DNA from: Lonicera japonica
Lineage: Eukaryota; Streptophyta; Magnoliopsida; Dipsacales; Caprifoliaceae
Reading direction: 5' to 3'
Assembly (NCBI GenBank): GCA_021464415.1
Contig: CM038467.1
Span: 33,263,226-33,327,225 of the forward strand
DNA length: 64,000 nt
In this document: piece after piece, positions 50,857 through 61,568 of the stretch
Numbering within the stretch: position 1 is the stretch's first letter
Layout: the number at the start of each line of letters is the position of its first letter
Notes under the pieces: generated by a model
What the model was told of the DNA's origin: nothing
Databases searched by the model: none
The model's input: only the letters and a program-made list of their open reading frames with translations
Made by a program: the position numbers and the translations under genes

Positions 50857-51370
50857 TTATACCTCCCATAGGTAAGATATGCAAATATGGTTATCAAGGA
50901 TCCCTCGAGAAAACAAATTCATCGAATGATAAAGTGTAACCAAGCCTAGACTCGCCCAATTCATACCCTCGATGGTCAAAAAGTCCCTAAAATAATAGGG
51001 CCACCATAAATGCACCGATCCAGCTGTGTTGGCCACCAAAGACTGGCCTAACATGTACATCAAAAAAACCCTAGCCTTCTGCTTAACCTCTATGGGAGTC
51101 AGGACATCATCCTACTGCCAATACTGTATATAGGCCTTCAAGTGCTCGACCTTAATCGCGTTTCTCGTAGCTAAGGGAAACGTATCCCCCATCACTGCCT
51201 GCATCTCAGCTAGTGTGATCACATTCCTCCTATCAACCACAATGGTTAAATCGCCAAAAGACAAACCAGCCAACATCTGAAAGTCGAGGGGGGCATCGTC
51301 ATCTCCCCAAAGCTAAAGTGAAACGTGTTGGTGGTGTCCCACCAATGTTGCCCAAGAACAGATAAAAGAT
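50857..51370 (-). pseudogene. Antisense plant-mobile-domain (PMD) pseudogene in RT1
   Basis: Opposite to the retrotransposon, the minus strand reads WWDTTNTFHFSFGEMTMPPL, LDFQMLAGLSFGDLTIVVD, then a stop after YIQYWQ, then VFLMYMLGQSLVANTAGSVH, YYFRDFLTIEGMNWASLGLV and ISYLWEV. The order THTFHxxxGEMTxTxxDFxxLxGLxxxG...FLRDF...YxWGxxxLxxLY...LWE is that of the plant mobile domain (aminotransferase-like, MAIN/MAIL family), found both in host proteins and in transposons. One internal stop and loss of flanking parts make it a relic. It lies downstream (minus sense) of the possible first exon at 52997. Confidence 0.8.
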
Positions 51371-51449
51371 GCAAGCTCCTCTTTTTGGGAGCCCCCACAA
51401 GCGAATCTAGGAAAAGGCCGAAACCCAGTGATCAAATCAATATAGAGAC

Positions 51450-51958
51450 ATCCACTAACCAACTCTCCTAAGAGTCAGCCAAAGGTCGAACCCCAGTGTC
51501 GAATATCGCCACTCTCTTGTAAAAGGCAACTAAAAAATGGAATGGCAATCAGCTAACGAGTACACATTCAATGGATATCATACTTTAAAGTAACGTGCAA
51601 TAACACGCGTAATCATGCAAGATATTCTCACTAACATTATTTTTGTAGGGACAATTTAATAACTTTTTGTTAAAACATGCATCCATTTTTACTAATTTCG
51701 ATTTTCAAATGCATTTTAGTAATTCATACCAAACAGGTAAACACTTGAGCTAAATTTTGACTTTAACGGACATTTTAGCAAATTCATGTTAAGCTAAGTC
51801 ATCCTAGAGACAGTCTCAGTCTCCCAAAATACGAGACGTAAGTTTGCCGATGGCAAGACCAGTTTCTCCCAAAATCCGAGATGTAAGTCTACCGATGGCG
51901 AGACTACTCTCTCTGAAAATCTAAGGTGAAAAGACTTACCTATCATGAGTCTAGTCTT
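51450..51958. repeat. 44-bp tandem repeat, about three units (51818-51955), and flanking non-coding DNA
   Basis: AGTCTCCCAAAATACGAGAC...TTGCCGATGGCAAGACC, then AGTTTCTCCCAAAATCCGAG...CCGATGGCGAGACT, then a diverged third unit. It lies in the possible intron of the antisense gene. Confidence 0.7.
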
Positions 51959-51974
51959 CCCCCCCCCCCCCCCC
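51959..51974. repeat. Poly(C) tract, 16 C
   Basis: Sixteen consecutive C on the + strand (G on the antisense-gene strand). Length may be affected by assembly or sequencing error. Confidence 0.9.
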
Positions 51975-52205
51975 AATCCCTTTTTATTATTAATGAGATC
52001 ATACTTAGCATATTTTTTTTACTAACTTATGTTCCAAGGATATCTACATAAGTTTACAGCTAAAATCACAAGGCGGGCGGTTTGCTAAGGGAAAAATCGA
52101 TGTTTATTTAAAAGTATCAGAATCTCTATCTTTCAAAGTGGTAAAAAACCCGCCCACCCATGGTAGGGCTTTTGTTTCTCCTTTTATCACCTAAGAGTAA
52201 GTCTC

Positions 52206-52206
<1 letters not shown>

Positions 52207-52273
<67 letters not shown>
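52207..52273. repeat. TTA microsatellite 1 in RT1
   Basis: About 22 TTA units. Confidence 0.97.
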
Positions 52274-52439
52274 CCATTTTTCGCTTATGCGTCATGTTTA
52301 TTACATGTATCTTTCCTATTTGTGCTAACCTACTTGTTAGAGGGCATTCAAGTAGTTTTGTAACTAATATAGGGCTATTTCAGTCAATCATCAAATATTG
52401 CCATTTTGGTTCCCGTTTCAATTTCGTATCATTTTATTA

Positions 52440-52442
<3 letters not shown>

Positions 52443-52510
<68 letters not shown>
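52443..52510. repeat. TTA microsatellite 2 in RT1
   Basis: About 22 TTA units; 170 bp from the first. Confidence 0.97.
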
Positions 52511-52823
52511 TTGTCCCTTAATGTGGCATAAAAGTCTCAGTCCCAAAAGTCCAAATATCCATAAAGCCTTTTTGAATATAGACTGTCAATGTCATGGTGG
52601 GTTAGTGCTGGTTGCCACATTTTCAAAATCACGCAATTTGCGCGCATATATATATATATGTCCATGCTGCTACTTTTATTCTAATTAAAGGCAGAGTGAA
52701 AGAGGGCTGAGAAAAAACAAGAAATACATGATGTGGAGGTGTAGCGTGAATGCAAATGTGATCGGGCTCTTGTAAAAGAATCTCGGGATTAGCTGTTGGA
52801 TTGCGAGCCAGCGGATACTGCCC

Positions 52824-52997
52824 CTACTGCGGAAGTTCGGTCAGATTAGCCCCTTCAAAGAGCACTCCCTCCCAATCGTCGATATGAGGGCGAGGATAGG
52901 CACGATTGTTGAAAAAATGGTAATTCAGGTTGAAAGGAAGGGTACCCGATTGGCCTTGAACAATTACTTCAGTAATGGTAGTGTGGAATTCATCCAT
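52824..52997 (-). pseudogene. Possible first exon of the RT1 antisense gene
   Basis: From the minus-strand ATG at 52997 the frame is open for 57 codons: MDEFHTTITEVIVQGQSGTL, later PHIDDWEGVLFEGANLTELP, then TAG at 52826-52824. A TATA-like AATATATA lies 108 bases upstream (53112-53105, minus). It starts with Met-Asp and sits at the same relative place, next to the 3' LTR and behind palindromes, as the antisense ORF of RT2 at 63095. Its link to the PMD piece 1.5 kb downstream is inference. Confidence 0.5.
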
Positions 52998-53104
52998 CTT
53001 TTGTAAAGAATTCGCGCTTGGAAGAAAAAAAGAAGAGAGAAAAGCTCAGAAAAGTCCAAGATTTGGAGGACATAGTGTGACACGACTGACGTGAAGAAGC
53101 CGTG

Positions 53105-53290
53105 TATATATTGACGGATTAACTATATGGTTAATCTGGCCACCGAAACGGATAATCTGGCATCCGAAATGATCAATCGAGCAGTCGGAATGGATAGTCG
53201 GAATGGAAACCTGAATGGACAATCAGATTGTCCATACGGACAATGTGAAAGGCAAAATGGGAAATATGACAGCCGAGATGGTTAATCGGG
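53105..53290 (-). promoter_or_regulatory. Antisense promoter region of RT1 with TATA and palindromes
   Basis: AATATATA (53112-53105, minus) is preceded, in minus sense, by GATTAACTATATGGTTAATC (53117-53136) and by GGACAATCAGATTGTCC (53217-53233) overlapping GATTGTCCATACGGACAATG (53225-53244). The last matches the LTR palindrome GATTGTCCATACGGACAATC (54460-54479) at 19 of 20 bases. Confidence 0.65.
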
Positions 53291-53441
53291 GTTCCGAGCC
53301 AAAAAGTGTTTTTCAATATTTAAAATGTCCGTTGGGCCAACCTTGAAGAGGTTCAAGGCTCCTGAAATGCGGATCTTACCCTTTTTATTCAATTTTTGAC
53401 GTTGCATACTTATTACTAAGTACATAAGCGGCGAAGGGCTC

Positions 53442-54837
53442 TGTGGATACCCCAATCTGGGACCTTTAAATTCATCGCCGGAATGATTGTTCTGATAAGA
53501 ATGAAGTTGGGCAGATTATGTGGGCCAAGAATGAGCCAAATACTCGGGTAAAAAAAATCGAAGAGGAATCGTATTGGTTGTACAGACAATCGGATTGACC
53601 GTACGGTGAATCTCTCAACAGCTATACTGTCCGAGAAAAATTGCCCTGAACGGGGGAAGGGGACGCTGGAATGGATAATCTGATTGACCATACAAAAAAT
53701 CCAATTGTCCATACGGACAATCTGTATCGTGGGCAAAACAACTTCCTATATAAGCCAAGCTCGTCTTTAAGATCAAGGTTTGAAAATTTAAAGAGATAGA
53801 CAGAGAGAGAAACAGCTGCAAGAGTGAGAAATCTGTATTTGGTTAGAGAGAGTTATACTTTGTCTTTGATTAGATTAGTAATCAAATTTGTAATAGAGTA
53901 TTGTTCTTAGAAACAAAGTTTGAATCAAAGTTCTAATCAAAGTTTTGTATTTGATAAAAGGTAAAATCCCGTTTCATAATTACGTAGTCTTTTTTTATAT
54001 ATTTTATTTTTGCTATTGCGTACTTTATATATATTGTACATACATCACATATATCATATATGCATATGTGGACATATGCTTACTATTAATTGGACTTTAA
54101 TGAGGATGCTTTAAAGCTTGACCTTGGACTGGAATTCCTTTTCGGATTGAACATATGCCTAAACTGTCTCAAGCCATGACTCTTCTTGAACTTTGCTAAG
54201 AACTGTTGGACTGGAATGGATTCCAAATTATCAGTACGGACAATCTTATTGACCATACGGGTAATCCGGCTAGTTGAGCTAAAAGGCTCCCTATATGCTT
54301 GAAAACCCCCTACATGCTCTGTTGTTATTCGTTAGCCACATTCACCGTACGGATAATATAATTCCCCGTACGGTTGATCCTTTTATTAGAGCAAAAACCT
54401 TTTGCATGCTTTAAAATTCTCCTGCGCGCCTTTGTTTTATAGTGAGGCATGTCTGTACAGATTGTCCATACGGACAATCCGATTCCCCGTACAGGGAATC
54501 TACCTAGAGAGCCATTTTGCCTGCCAAATATGGTAGGATGTCAATATTATCATATTTAGCAACTCATAAATTTAATCATAGACCTAAACATTAGGAAAAA
54601 GATAAAAACTGAGTTAAGCGTGTTCTTTTAGAAACCGAAAAGGGCAGCACAGGTGCCAAATTCCTTCCCGCGTCGTACCATAGTTCCCGAACCTAATTTG
54701 GTTGCGCATACCGCATTGTACCTTAAAACGGTACAAAATATACTTTTGGTCGTTTTCTGGAAAAACGTACTAACAACTCTAAATCATTAGAAAAACCGAG
54801 CAACGCGCTAAGGAGGGTCTTAATTGGGGTTCTCACA
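53442..54837 (+). repeat. 3' LTR of RT1
   Basis: 1396 bp, TG...CA. TATATAA at 53747-53753; ATTGTCC-ATAC-GGACAAT (53704-53721) ends 25 bases before it, the same spacing as in the 5' LTR. Further palindromes are at 54225-54268, 54460-54479 and 54481-54500. A weak purine tract (GGCGAAGGG) precedes the LTR at about 53430-53438. Confidence 0.9.
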
Positions 54838-55430
54838 CTTGGGACCGAATATTAACACGACTAGTATGTTAAATTTATTTTTCATACACATTAAAGGATG
54901 CAAATTGTAAAGCATCACAATAATAAGCCAAGTGCTGTGGGATAGAGTTATAGCTCCAAAAAGACTGAACCTATCAGTTGCTAGACCAAGGCGCACATTT
55001 TTAAAGTCAGATGCAAATTTAGGATATGACTTGTCAAAATCTTGTCATGCTTCCCCATTTGCGGGTTGTCTGAGATAATCAGGATCTACAATCATTTCCT
55101 CATGCCACCATATTTTCTCTGCAGTGTATGGAGACATGTATAGACGGTGCAAGCTCGCGTCAAAAGGAAGTAATGAACCATTTTCTTGGGAATTGGTTTA
55201 CGATTCTCATAATGTATCCATCTTGACTATTTGCAAATGGGACATTCTTGTATCTTTGTACCCTCTTTGTAAAATAAGAAGTAGCTATAATAACATGCAT
55301 GGATGACCTCATAACCTATACCGATGTTCTTCATGGTCATTTTTACTTGTGCATATGATTCAGTTTACTTGTTTTCGGGAGGTAATAGATTTTTTCTGTA
55401 CAGACACCATTCATTGTAGCAATTGTTTGG
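54838..55430 (-). pseudogene. CACTA Tnp2-type transposase pseudogene, piece 2 of 4
   Basis: The minus strand carries MTMKNIGIGYEVIHAC (matching the family KxLGxGYxxIHAC block), then YKEGTKIQECPICK, then, in shifted frames, LHRLYMSPYTAEKIWWHEE and FASDFKNVRLGLATDRFSLF. These fit the Tnp2 zinc-motif and LYMS-NVRLGLxxDGFNPF region. It is interrupted by stops and frameshifts, cut by RT1 at 54838 and by the solo LTR at 55436. Confidence 0.82.
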
Positions 55431-55435
55431 CTGAC

Positions 55436-57708
55436 TCGACAAAAACAATACAAGTTATTACATCCGAGTGCAGGTGGTCGGTCAAGTAATAAATACTTGG
55501 TAAATTCGAGGTCGATCCACGAGGAGGAGGGTAGTTCTTTGAGTTAAGAAAGTCTCTTTCAGGAGGAAGATGGGAAAAATATAGAAAAGATGAAATATGG
55601 AAGGAATGGAATGAAAATCAATAACTAAACTATCTAAAGGCGATATAACTAAATAAAACATGCAAATAAAACTAAACTTAAAGTTACTGAAACATTACTA
55701 CGCTAAAGGAAACTAAACTAGCATAACAAGAACATGGAATAAAGTTAAATAAAATAAATAATAAAAACAGCGTGTTAAATTAATTAAATGCGTGAAAAAC
55801 TTTAACTAAAATTAAGAATAAAAAGCGCCAGGGATATCCATAAGTTCTGGGCTCACAACGGAAAATTCGGTGGACCGAGAATCCTTTTATAATTATTCTT
55901 TTAAAAAAATCAGCCTACTTTTCACAAGCTATTTGATCTTATAAACTCGTATTTTTTGCAATAATTCATGCGTGACATGAACTATACGTACCAATACTAA
56001 TTATGGAATCGATTCGCATTACTTAATTTTACCGAAAATACTTGTTTATTAAAGTGAGGTCGTGCTTGATACTACAAAACCTTTTATTAAAAATAAGTTT
56101 AGAAATAATAAGTAAAAACTGCAATTTAATTCAAATAGGTTAAAACGTGATTGAAATCAAATTTGAACTAAAACGGGCAGTGAAAACACAAAATTGGCTA
56201 TTTCAGTATCAAAAAGTAAGGATTAAAACTACTACCAAAAATAGTGCACTCTAGTTTCAAATTATAAAGTACATAACTAATTAATTTAGAGAGTATAGAC
56301 CACTCTTTAACTCGACCGGTTAGGGTTTAGCGCAAAAATAACGATTCAAATTAGTTTGGTTCTTTTGTCGAAAAGATTTTATTAAATTTATTATAAAAAT
56401 ATATGATTAGCATACTAGGATAATAATTTAATAAAAATCATATTTATAATGACCTATTAACCTATGAAAAGTTAATTAGAATTGAATTCGAGTCCGAAAA
56501 ATTACCGCGTCAGCATACCCTTTCCTTACGGACCCCTAACTAACGAATTAGCCAAATATATCTAATAAATTCATGGACAATAAATTATATAAACAAAACA
56601 GCCTATATAAATTTATAAATTTAAATATAAATTAAATCATAAGCATGCAAAATTTATACTATTAATTAACAAAGCAATAAATAAATTAAGAACCTAAAAA
56701 TGAAGTGCGCGCGTAAATCAATAATTAATTCTGAAATTAATCTTCAAAATTGTATTGAATACTTTGTCTCTAATTCTGAATTAACATCAAGGAAAAATAA
56801 TGGAAGCAATACAAACGACGCCTTAATGTTGTAAAAGAGAAATTAAACAAAAAATAAGGTAATAATGGAGAGAGAGAAAAAGAATGGAGAAGACAGAGAG
56901 AGAACACACGGCTGTGTGAGGATGATTGATGATATATATATATATATTAGAAACCTAATTTAATTAGGTGTAGCAATGTGTCATGGGCTTGGCCCAATTT
57001 GGGGCTTAAAAATTGATTAAAAATAAATTGCTATGCGTGGGACTTAAACTCGAGACCATAAGTAAGGAACTTCTCACACAAACCATTTAGGCTAGGCCCA
57101 CTTTCGATAATTTTTTGCACCTTCAGTTAATTTATTTATTCACGCTATAATTTGCTCTTCCGGCGCACTGTACACATTTTGGCCGTAACTTTATACTCCA
57201 AACTCCGATTGATGCAAGGTTTTCGCCCATGCATAGCTAACTCAGAGCTACACAACTTTTATCTTGGAGTTTTCTTCAAATTCTGCACGGATAAATACCA
57301 GAATTGCCTGGAATAGAGGCAATGGGTGCGGTGGATCTCTTCTTCAACCGAAAATTTTCCGAACTGATTCAAATGGCTTTTCTTTGCTTGGGATTGCTCT
57401 ATTGGCTTCTCTTAGTCTCTTCCATCCACTCTCTTCATGCTTGAGCTTGGTATTTTCTTTCAGTTCACTTCTTGAACTCAATTTAGTTCCGAATTTGACC
57501 AATAATGACTAATTTTGGGAGAATTTGCTTCTGAATTCGTTATTATTCATTTTTAACCAGTAAAAAGGGTAAAATGCACTAGAAACATACATATTATCTT
57601 ATTTTATGATTAAATCTCAATTCTTAACAATTTAGGATAATTATAATTAAATTCACGCATATTAAGCCATCTAAATATGTATAAAAATACAATATTTTGG
57701 CTTAATCA
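55436..57708 (-). mobile_element. Solo LTR, minus orientation, TSD CTGAC
   Basis: A 2273-bp unit flanked by CTGAC at 55431-55435 and 57709-57713 splits the transposase pseudogene. On the minus strand it starts TGATTAAGCC and ends near ATCGACCTCG...GCACTCGGATGTAATAACTTG...GTCGA, a block common in the 3' part of Athila-like gypsy LTRs (from memory). No internal genes are present. The ORF-like MEFSSNSARINTRIAWNRGN stretch (57264-57512) is within it and has no family match. Confidence 0.7.
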
Positions 57709-57713
57709 CTGAC

Positions 57714-58255
57714 ATTCTACACTTTAGTTTTATCTGCATCGATTTAAGAATTGAACCTAACACTGTCTCATTACTACCCTCGTATAGTGGAGTCTATAAT
57801 TCTGTTAAAAGCCTTTTATATTTGTCTATCGTAGCTTTGGCAATAAGGTCAACATGAATTTTAGTATTAGCATCATTTATACCATCAACAAAAGTTGTAT
57901 TGTATGATTCACGAAATGGAAAAGCATTGCCCAGAATTTTCATAATGGGGTTTATGGAAGGATCGACACTAGTACTGGAAGAAGCCAAATTCTGTAGATA
58001 TACCTCCATTTGGTCCCATAAAGAAGGTATGTTTAAAGCTTCATCATGTTGGTCCCATATAATATACTCCTCCATAATACCATTACCGGTCAAGTGCTTA
58101 TACATCTCATTCATATTAAGCCGCCGTTTATAATTGCGACACTTTGTGCAGGGACACTTGTACAATCCGATTGGTTCATTAGTATTTTGTATTACAAACT
58201 CCAAGAATTTGAGTACCCCCATAATGAGGGGGTCCGAACCTTTGCAGCACTGCAT
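57714..58255 (-). pseudogene. CACTA Tnp2-type transposase pseudogene, piece 1 of 4 (N-terminus)
   Basis: A minus-strand frame of 153 codons (58255-57794) contains FLEFVIQNTNEPIGLYKCPC, CPCTKCRNYKRR, MYKHLTGNGIMEEYIIWDQH: the transposase-associated domain (CPCxxC...HLxxxGFxxxYxxWxxHGE) that opens Tnp2-type CACTA proteins. A TAG then stands where Gln is expected (LLTEL*TPLYEGSN), and the frame continues to the solo LTR border. The start codon is uncertain because upstream sequence is AT-rich and holds a MITE. Confidence 0.82.
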
Positions 58256-58328
58256 TTAGCTCTTTTCCATGTTCACTATTATTTATTCATGAAATATATA
58301 TACATTACTTTATATATATATACATATA

Positions 58329-58733
58329 GGGAGCATTTCAAGTAAGTACCTTAACTTAAGGTCCTTATTTACGGATTTGCCCTTTTGGCACGCTTCCCGA
58401 TGGAATTTTTTGATGAAATTTGGTGGGGATGTTCTTCATCGTGTGTAGAACATGTCAACCAAATTTCATCAAAAAATTCAACCGGAAAGTGGGTTAACTA
58501 CATGATTGAAAAATATTAGACATATATATATCTATTTCTGGACCAGAATTTTTCAATCCTATAGTTAACCCACTTCCCGGTTGAATTTTTTGATGAAATT
58601 TGGTGGAGATATTCTACACACGATGAAGAACATCCCCACCAAATTTCATCAAAAAATTTCATCGGGAAGCGTGCCAAAAGGGCAAATCCGTAAATAAGGA
58701 CCTTAAGTTAAGGTCCTTACTTGAAATGCTCCC
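58329..58733. mobile_element. Complete long-TIR foldback MITE
   Basis: The left end GGGAGCATTTCAAGTAAG is mirrored by CTTACTTGAAATGCTCCC on the right; inverted arms of about 190 bp enclose an AT-rich loop. TATACATATA flanks both sides, a possible 10-bp target duplication, though in low-complexity DNA. The same family occurs, clipped, at 29766-30150. Long arms and a 9-10-bp duplication would suit a Mutator-like origin. Confidence 0.85.
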
Positions 58734-58900
58734 TATACATATATATATATATATATATATATTTTATTTATTATAAAAATTTATAAAAAAAATTAATAGA
58801 TGTTAAATATATTGATTAGACAATCTTCACCAAAAAAAGAGAAAAACACTTAAATTATTTGTACATTTATAGATATAGATATAGATTGATATATTTTATT

Positions 58901-58962
58901 AAAATTAAGACTTCTTTATATTTATATATATATATATATAAATATAAAGAAGTCTTAATTTT
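58901..58962. repeat. Perfect 24-bp-arm palindrome
   Basis: AAAATTAAGACTTCTTTATA (58901 on) is exactly mirrored at 58939-58962 around a TA-rich spacer of 14 bp; strong cruciform or hairpin potential. Confidence 0.93.
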
Positions 58963-59223
58963 AAGTATCAAATCCTTAATTTTTAAAGATTCATCGTATC
59001 CCTAATTATGTAATATTGTATCGTATAAAATACGTATTTGTGCTTTCTTGCTTAATTTGAATAGTTTATGTTTAATTTATAATGATAATAGATATGAATT
59101 TATTTAAAGCAATTGCCTTGTACTTAAATCATCAAAGCACTTGAAAGTATATAATCCTTTATTTAAATATCAAGAATAGTGTAATGAAATTAACATACAT
59201 GCAATAATAATTTATCCAAACTC

Positions 59224-59226
<3 letters not shown>

Positions 59227-59301
<75 letters not shown>
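59227..59301. repeat. TAA microsatellite
   Basis: About 25 TAA units. Confidence 0.97.
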
Positions 59302-59302
<1 letters not shown>

Positions 59303-59584
59303 TTATATTATATTATATAATTTTCTTTTATATATTAAATATTTTTATAATTAATATTTATATATAAAATATAAATATAAAAATTTAGTTAACCTAGCTA
59401 TTAAGAACACAAAATTTAGTTACAAAATAAGATGAATAAGAGAGATTATACTAACCTAGAGATCAAATAGGAGGCAAGAACAAACCCTTTAGTGATGGAA
59501 ATAAAAATTTGCAATTCAAAATCGCCCAAATAGCCTCTCCTTCGACCAAAATGCGTTATGAGAAAAGGCTTCATACTTAACTAA

Positions 59585-59798
59585 AAGACATTACACTTAA
59601 GCGACTGAGAATGCACTGTCAGTCACCTAAGTGAGATCTTAAGAGACTAATAATGTATAAACTCAGTCTTTTAAGCAGTCTAGTCAAAGTCTTTTGACTT
59701 TGACTAAAAACTGTTAGTGAAAGTTTTTAAGCGACTAACATATGAATTTCAGTCGCTTAAGATCTCTTAAGCGACAAACATAGGTCAGTCTCTTAAGT
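59585..59798. repeat. Subterminal repeats (TTAAGCGACTGA) of the outer CACTA, right side
   Basis: At least eight forms of CTTAAGCGACTG/CAGTCGCTTAAG lie in both orientations, matching 38110-38185. The array is cut by RT2 at 59799, so the element's right terminus lies outside or was lost. Confidence 0.65.
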
Positions 59799-61358
59799 TG
59801 TGAGAATCCGCAAATGCGACCCCCAGGTCTCGTCCCCGTTGTTGGGCGTCTGAAACGTCGGAACGGATTTCGTCGTTCTTTTTGCTGGAGTATTTTGGTT
59901 GATGGTTCACATCAGGTGTTCCTATGTTCTATTTGTAGATGCAAGAGGGTTCGTTAAGAGTCGCCAGTACGTTTTACGAGAAAACGGACAAAAGAGGTTG
60001 TGTAAGAGGAAAGGCTACAGTTAAGCCTTTCTTTACACGTTTGTCTACGAAACCAGGATTCTATAGGGTTCAGAAACTATATTACGGTTTGGGAAGGTGT
60101 TAAGCACCCATTCCACCCTTTTGGTCTCTAGTGGTCTTTTATATGTTTATTCTATGTTGAAAAACTTGGATGCTTTTACTGACAGTCTACTCCTTTCTAA
60201 GTGAAAACCTTAATTTTGGGAAAACGGGGAAAGGGATGAAAACCTCTGTGTTCCAAGATCCAATGTTTAGTTTTAGGAAAGATAAATATAAGTGACAAAA
60301 AAATTTTTACTTTAGAGGGAGTTTTATCGTGTTATTTCTCAGATAATGACGATTTTTCTCGGGTTTTGACTTGTTTCGGAAAAAGTTTGGATCTTATATT
60401 AGAACTAATTTAATATGGAATTAGAACTCTTGAGGGGACTTCTACCAGACGTATCTCAATCTATGAAACAGATAAGATATACCGAGTTTTTAATTCCTAA
60501 GTAAGTTTTACCGGTCTGGGTTTTGAAGACAGGATTTTATCCGGATGGTAATATACTTACTCTTCTGGTTTTGAAAATGGTTTTATCAGGGTCTTTTTGT
60601 TTTGAAAACGGTAGACTATTTGTAACTTGACAATAAGTTTGTTCAAATAAAATGTAGACAAAATAACAAAAATAAAACAAGTACATAGATATTTAATGTT
60701 TAAATACTAAAAGAGACTTACTTTACCTTCCCGACGAGAATAATAATAAGAAAGAAAATATAATATGGCGGAGAGATTTCTAGCGATAATAATCTTTTCT
60801 TTCTTCAGATATTTTCGAAAATTCGATTCCAGAGACGGGACACGTCGAGTGTCAGAAATAGATTTGATAATTCTTTAGAAATAAGACGAGAATCGAGAAT
60901 GCTTGATGAAAGACTAGAAAATCAGAAATAAGCCAATAATTCCTCAATTCCCAGTTTTCCCTCCTGAAACCCTTGGGGGTGTTGGCCTATTTATACTGCT
61001 CGAGGGAGATTGTCCCGCGAAACTTCCCCAAAAGGGCATATGTCACGCGACAATGTGTCCAATGTCGCGTGACAAACGGCTGAAGTGATGTCTCTGACAG
61101 ACTGATTTGTCAGAGAGTGGATGGTTGGGGTCAGAGGGGTTTGTCGTGAGACAAAGGGCTGATTGTCGCGCGATATATCTATGATTGTCGCACGACATAC
61201 TGATATGTCGTGTGGCAATCCCACTTAAAAACAGGTTTGTTGGCCAACAAACCATTTCGGGGTAGTTTCGGGTGTTCGGGTGGGTCCCGTACTCCAAAAA
61301 CAGTATTTATCGAAGGTCGTTAGGGTTCTTGCGGGGGTCACGGATCGGGGTGTCTATA
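59799..61358 (-). repeat. 3' LTR of RT2
   Basis: Read on the minus strand it starts TATAGACACCCCGATCC (probably once TGTGGACACC..., compare TGTGGATACCC of RT1) and ends GGATTCTCACA, like RT1. TATAAATA (60995-60988, minus) is its likely core promoter. TAAGT on the left and GACCC on the right do not match, so this is not a solo LTR. GGGAAGGTGTTAAGCACCC at 60090-60108 is a block frequent in Tat LTRs (from memory). Confidence 0.65.
61009..61217. repeat. TGTCGCGCGACA palindrome array in RT2 LTR, upstream of its TATA box
   Basis: Units: TGTCACGCGACA (61041-61052), TGTCGCGTGACA (61063-61074), TTGTCGTGAGACAA (61141-61154), ATTGTCGCGCGATAT (61162-61176), ATTGTCGCACGACAT (61184-61198), ATGTCGTGTGGCA (61204-61216). 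On the minus strand they lie upstream of TATAAATA. Confidence 0.85.
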
Positions 61359-61568
61359 GACCCTCTCGACTCAAGATCCTTGCTTGCAAGGATTTGAGTC
61401 GACTGGAAGAGATCATGATCCATGGCTCCAACAAGAACTCTAAGGAAGTGTGTGTCTGGAAAAAGTGTTCGTGAGTACCTCCGGAGAGGGTTTTGTGTTT
61501 GGTTTTGCCTCCGAAGAGGGCTTTTGTTACCTCATTGCCTCTTTCGAGGACTTTCATTTGCTCCACTT

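Larger units (their letters stand above)
46302..54837 (+). mobile_element. LTR retrotransposon RT1 (Ty3/gypsy, Tat-like), complete ends, TSD CTTGG
   Basis: Two direct repeats, 46302-47729 and 53442-54837, start TGTGGATACCC and end TTCTCACA. CTTGG flanks both sides (46297-46301 and 54838-54842). A putative PBS follows the 5' LTR, a gag relic lies at 48786, and a degenerate antisense PMD gene lies toward the 3' LTR. No protease, RT or integrase is visible, so the element is non-autonomous. Antisense genes near the 3' LTR and tRNA-Arg-like PBSs are known from the Tat group. LTR identity over the first 85 bases is about 92% by eye, so it is not young. Confidence 0.9.
58734..59584. other. AT-rich 5' region of the outer CACTA
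   Basis: Holds a 62-bp near-perfect palindrome (58901-58962) and a TAA microsatellite (59227-59301). No ORF was recognised. Confidence 0.5.
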
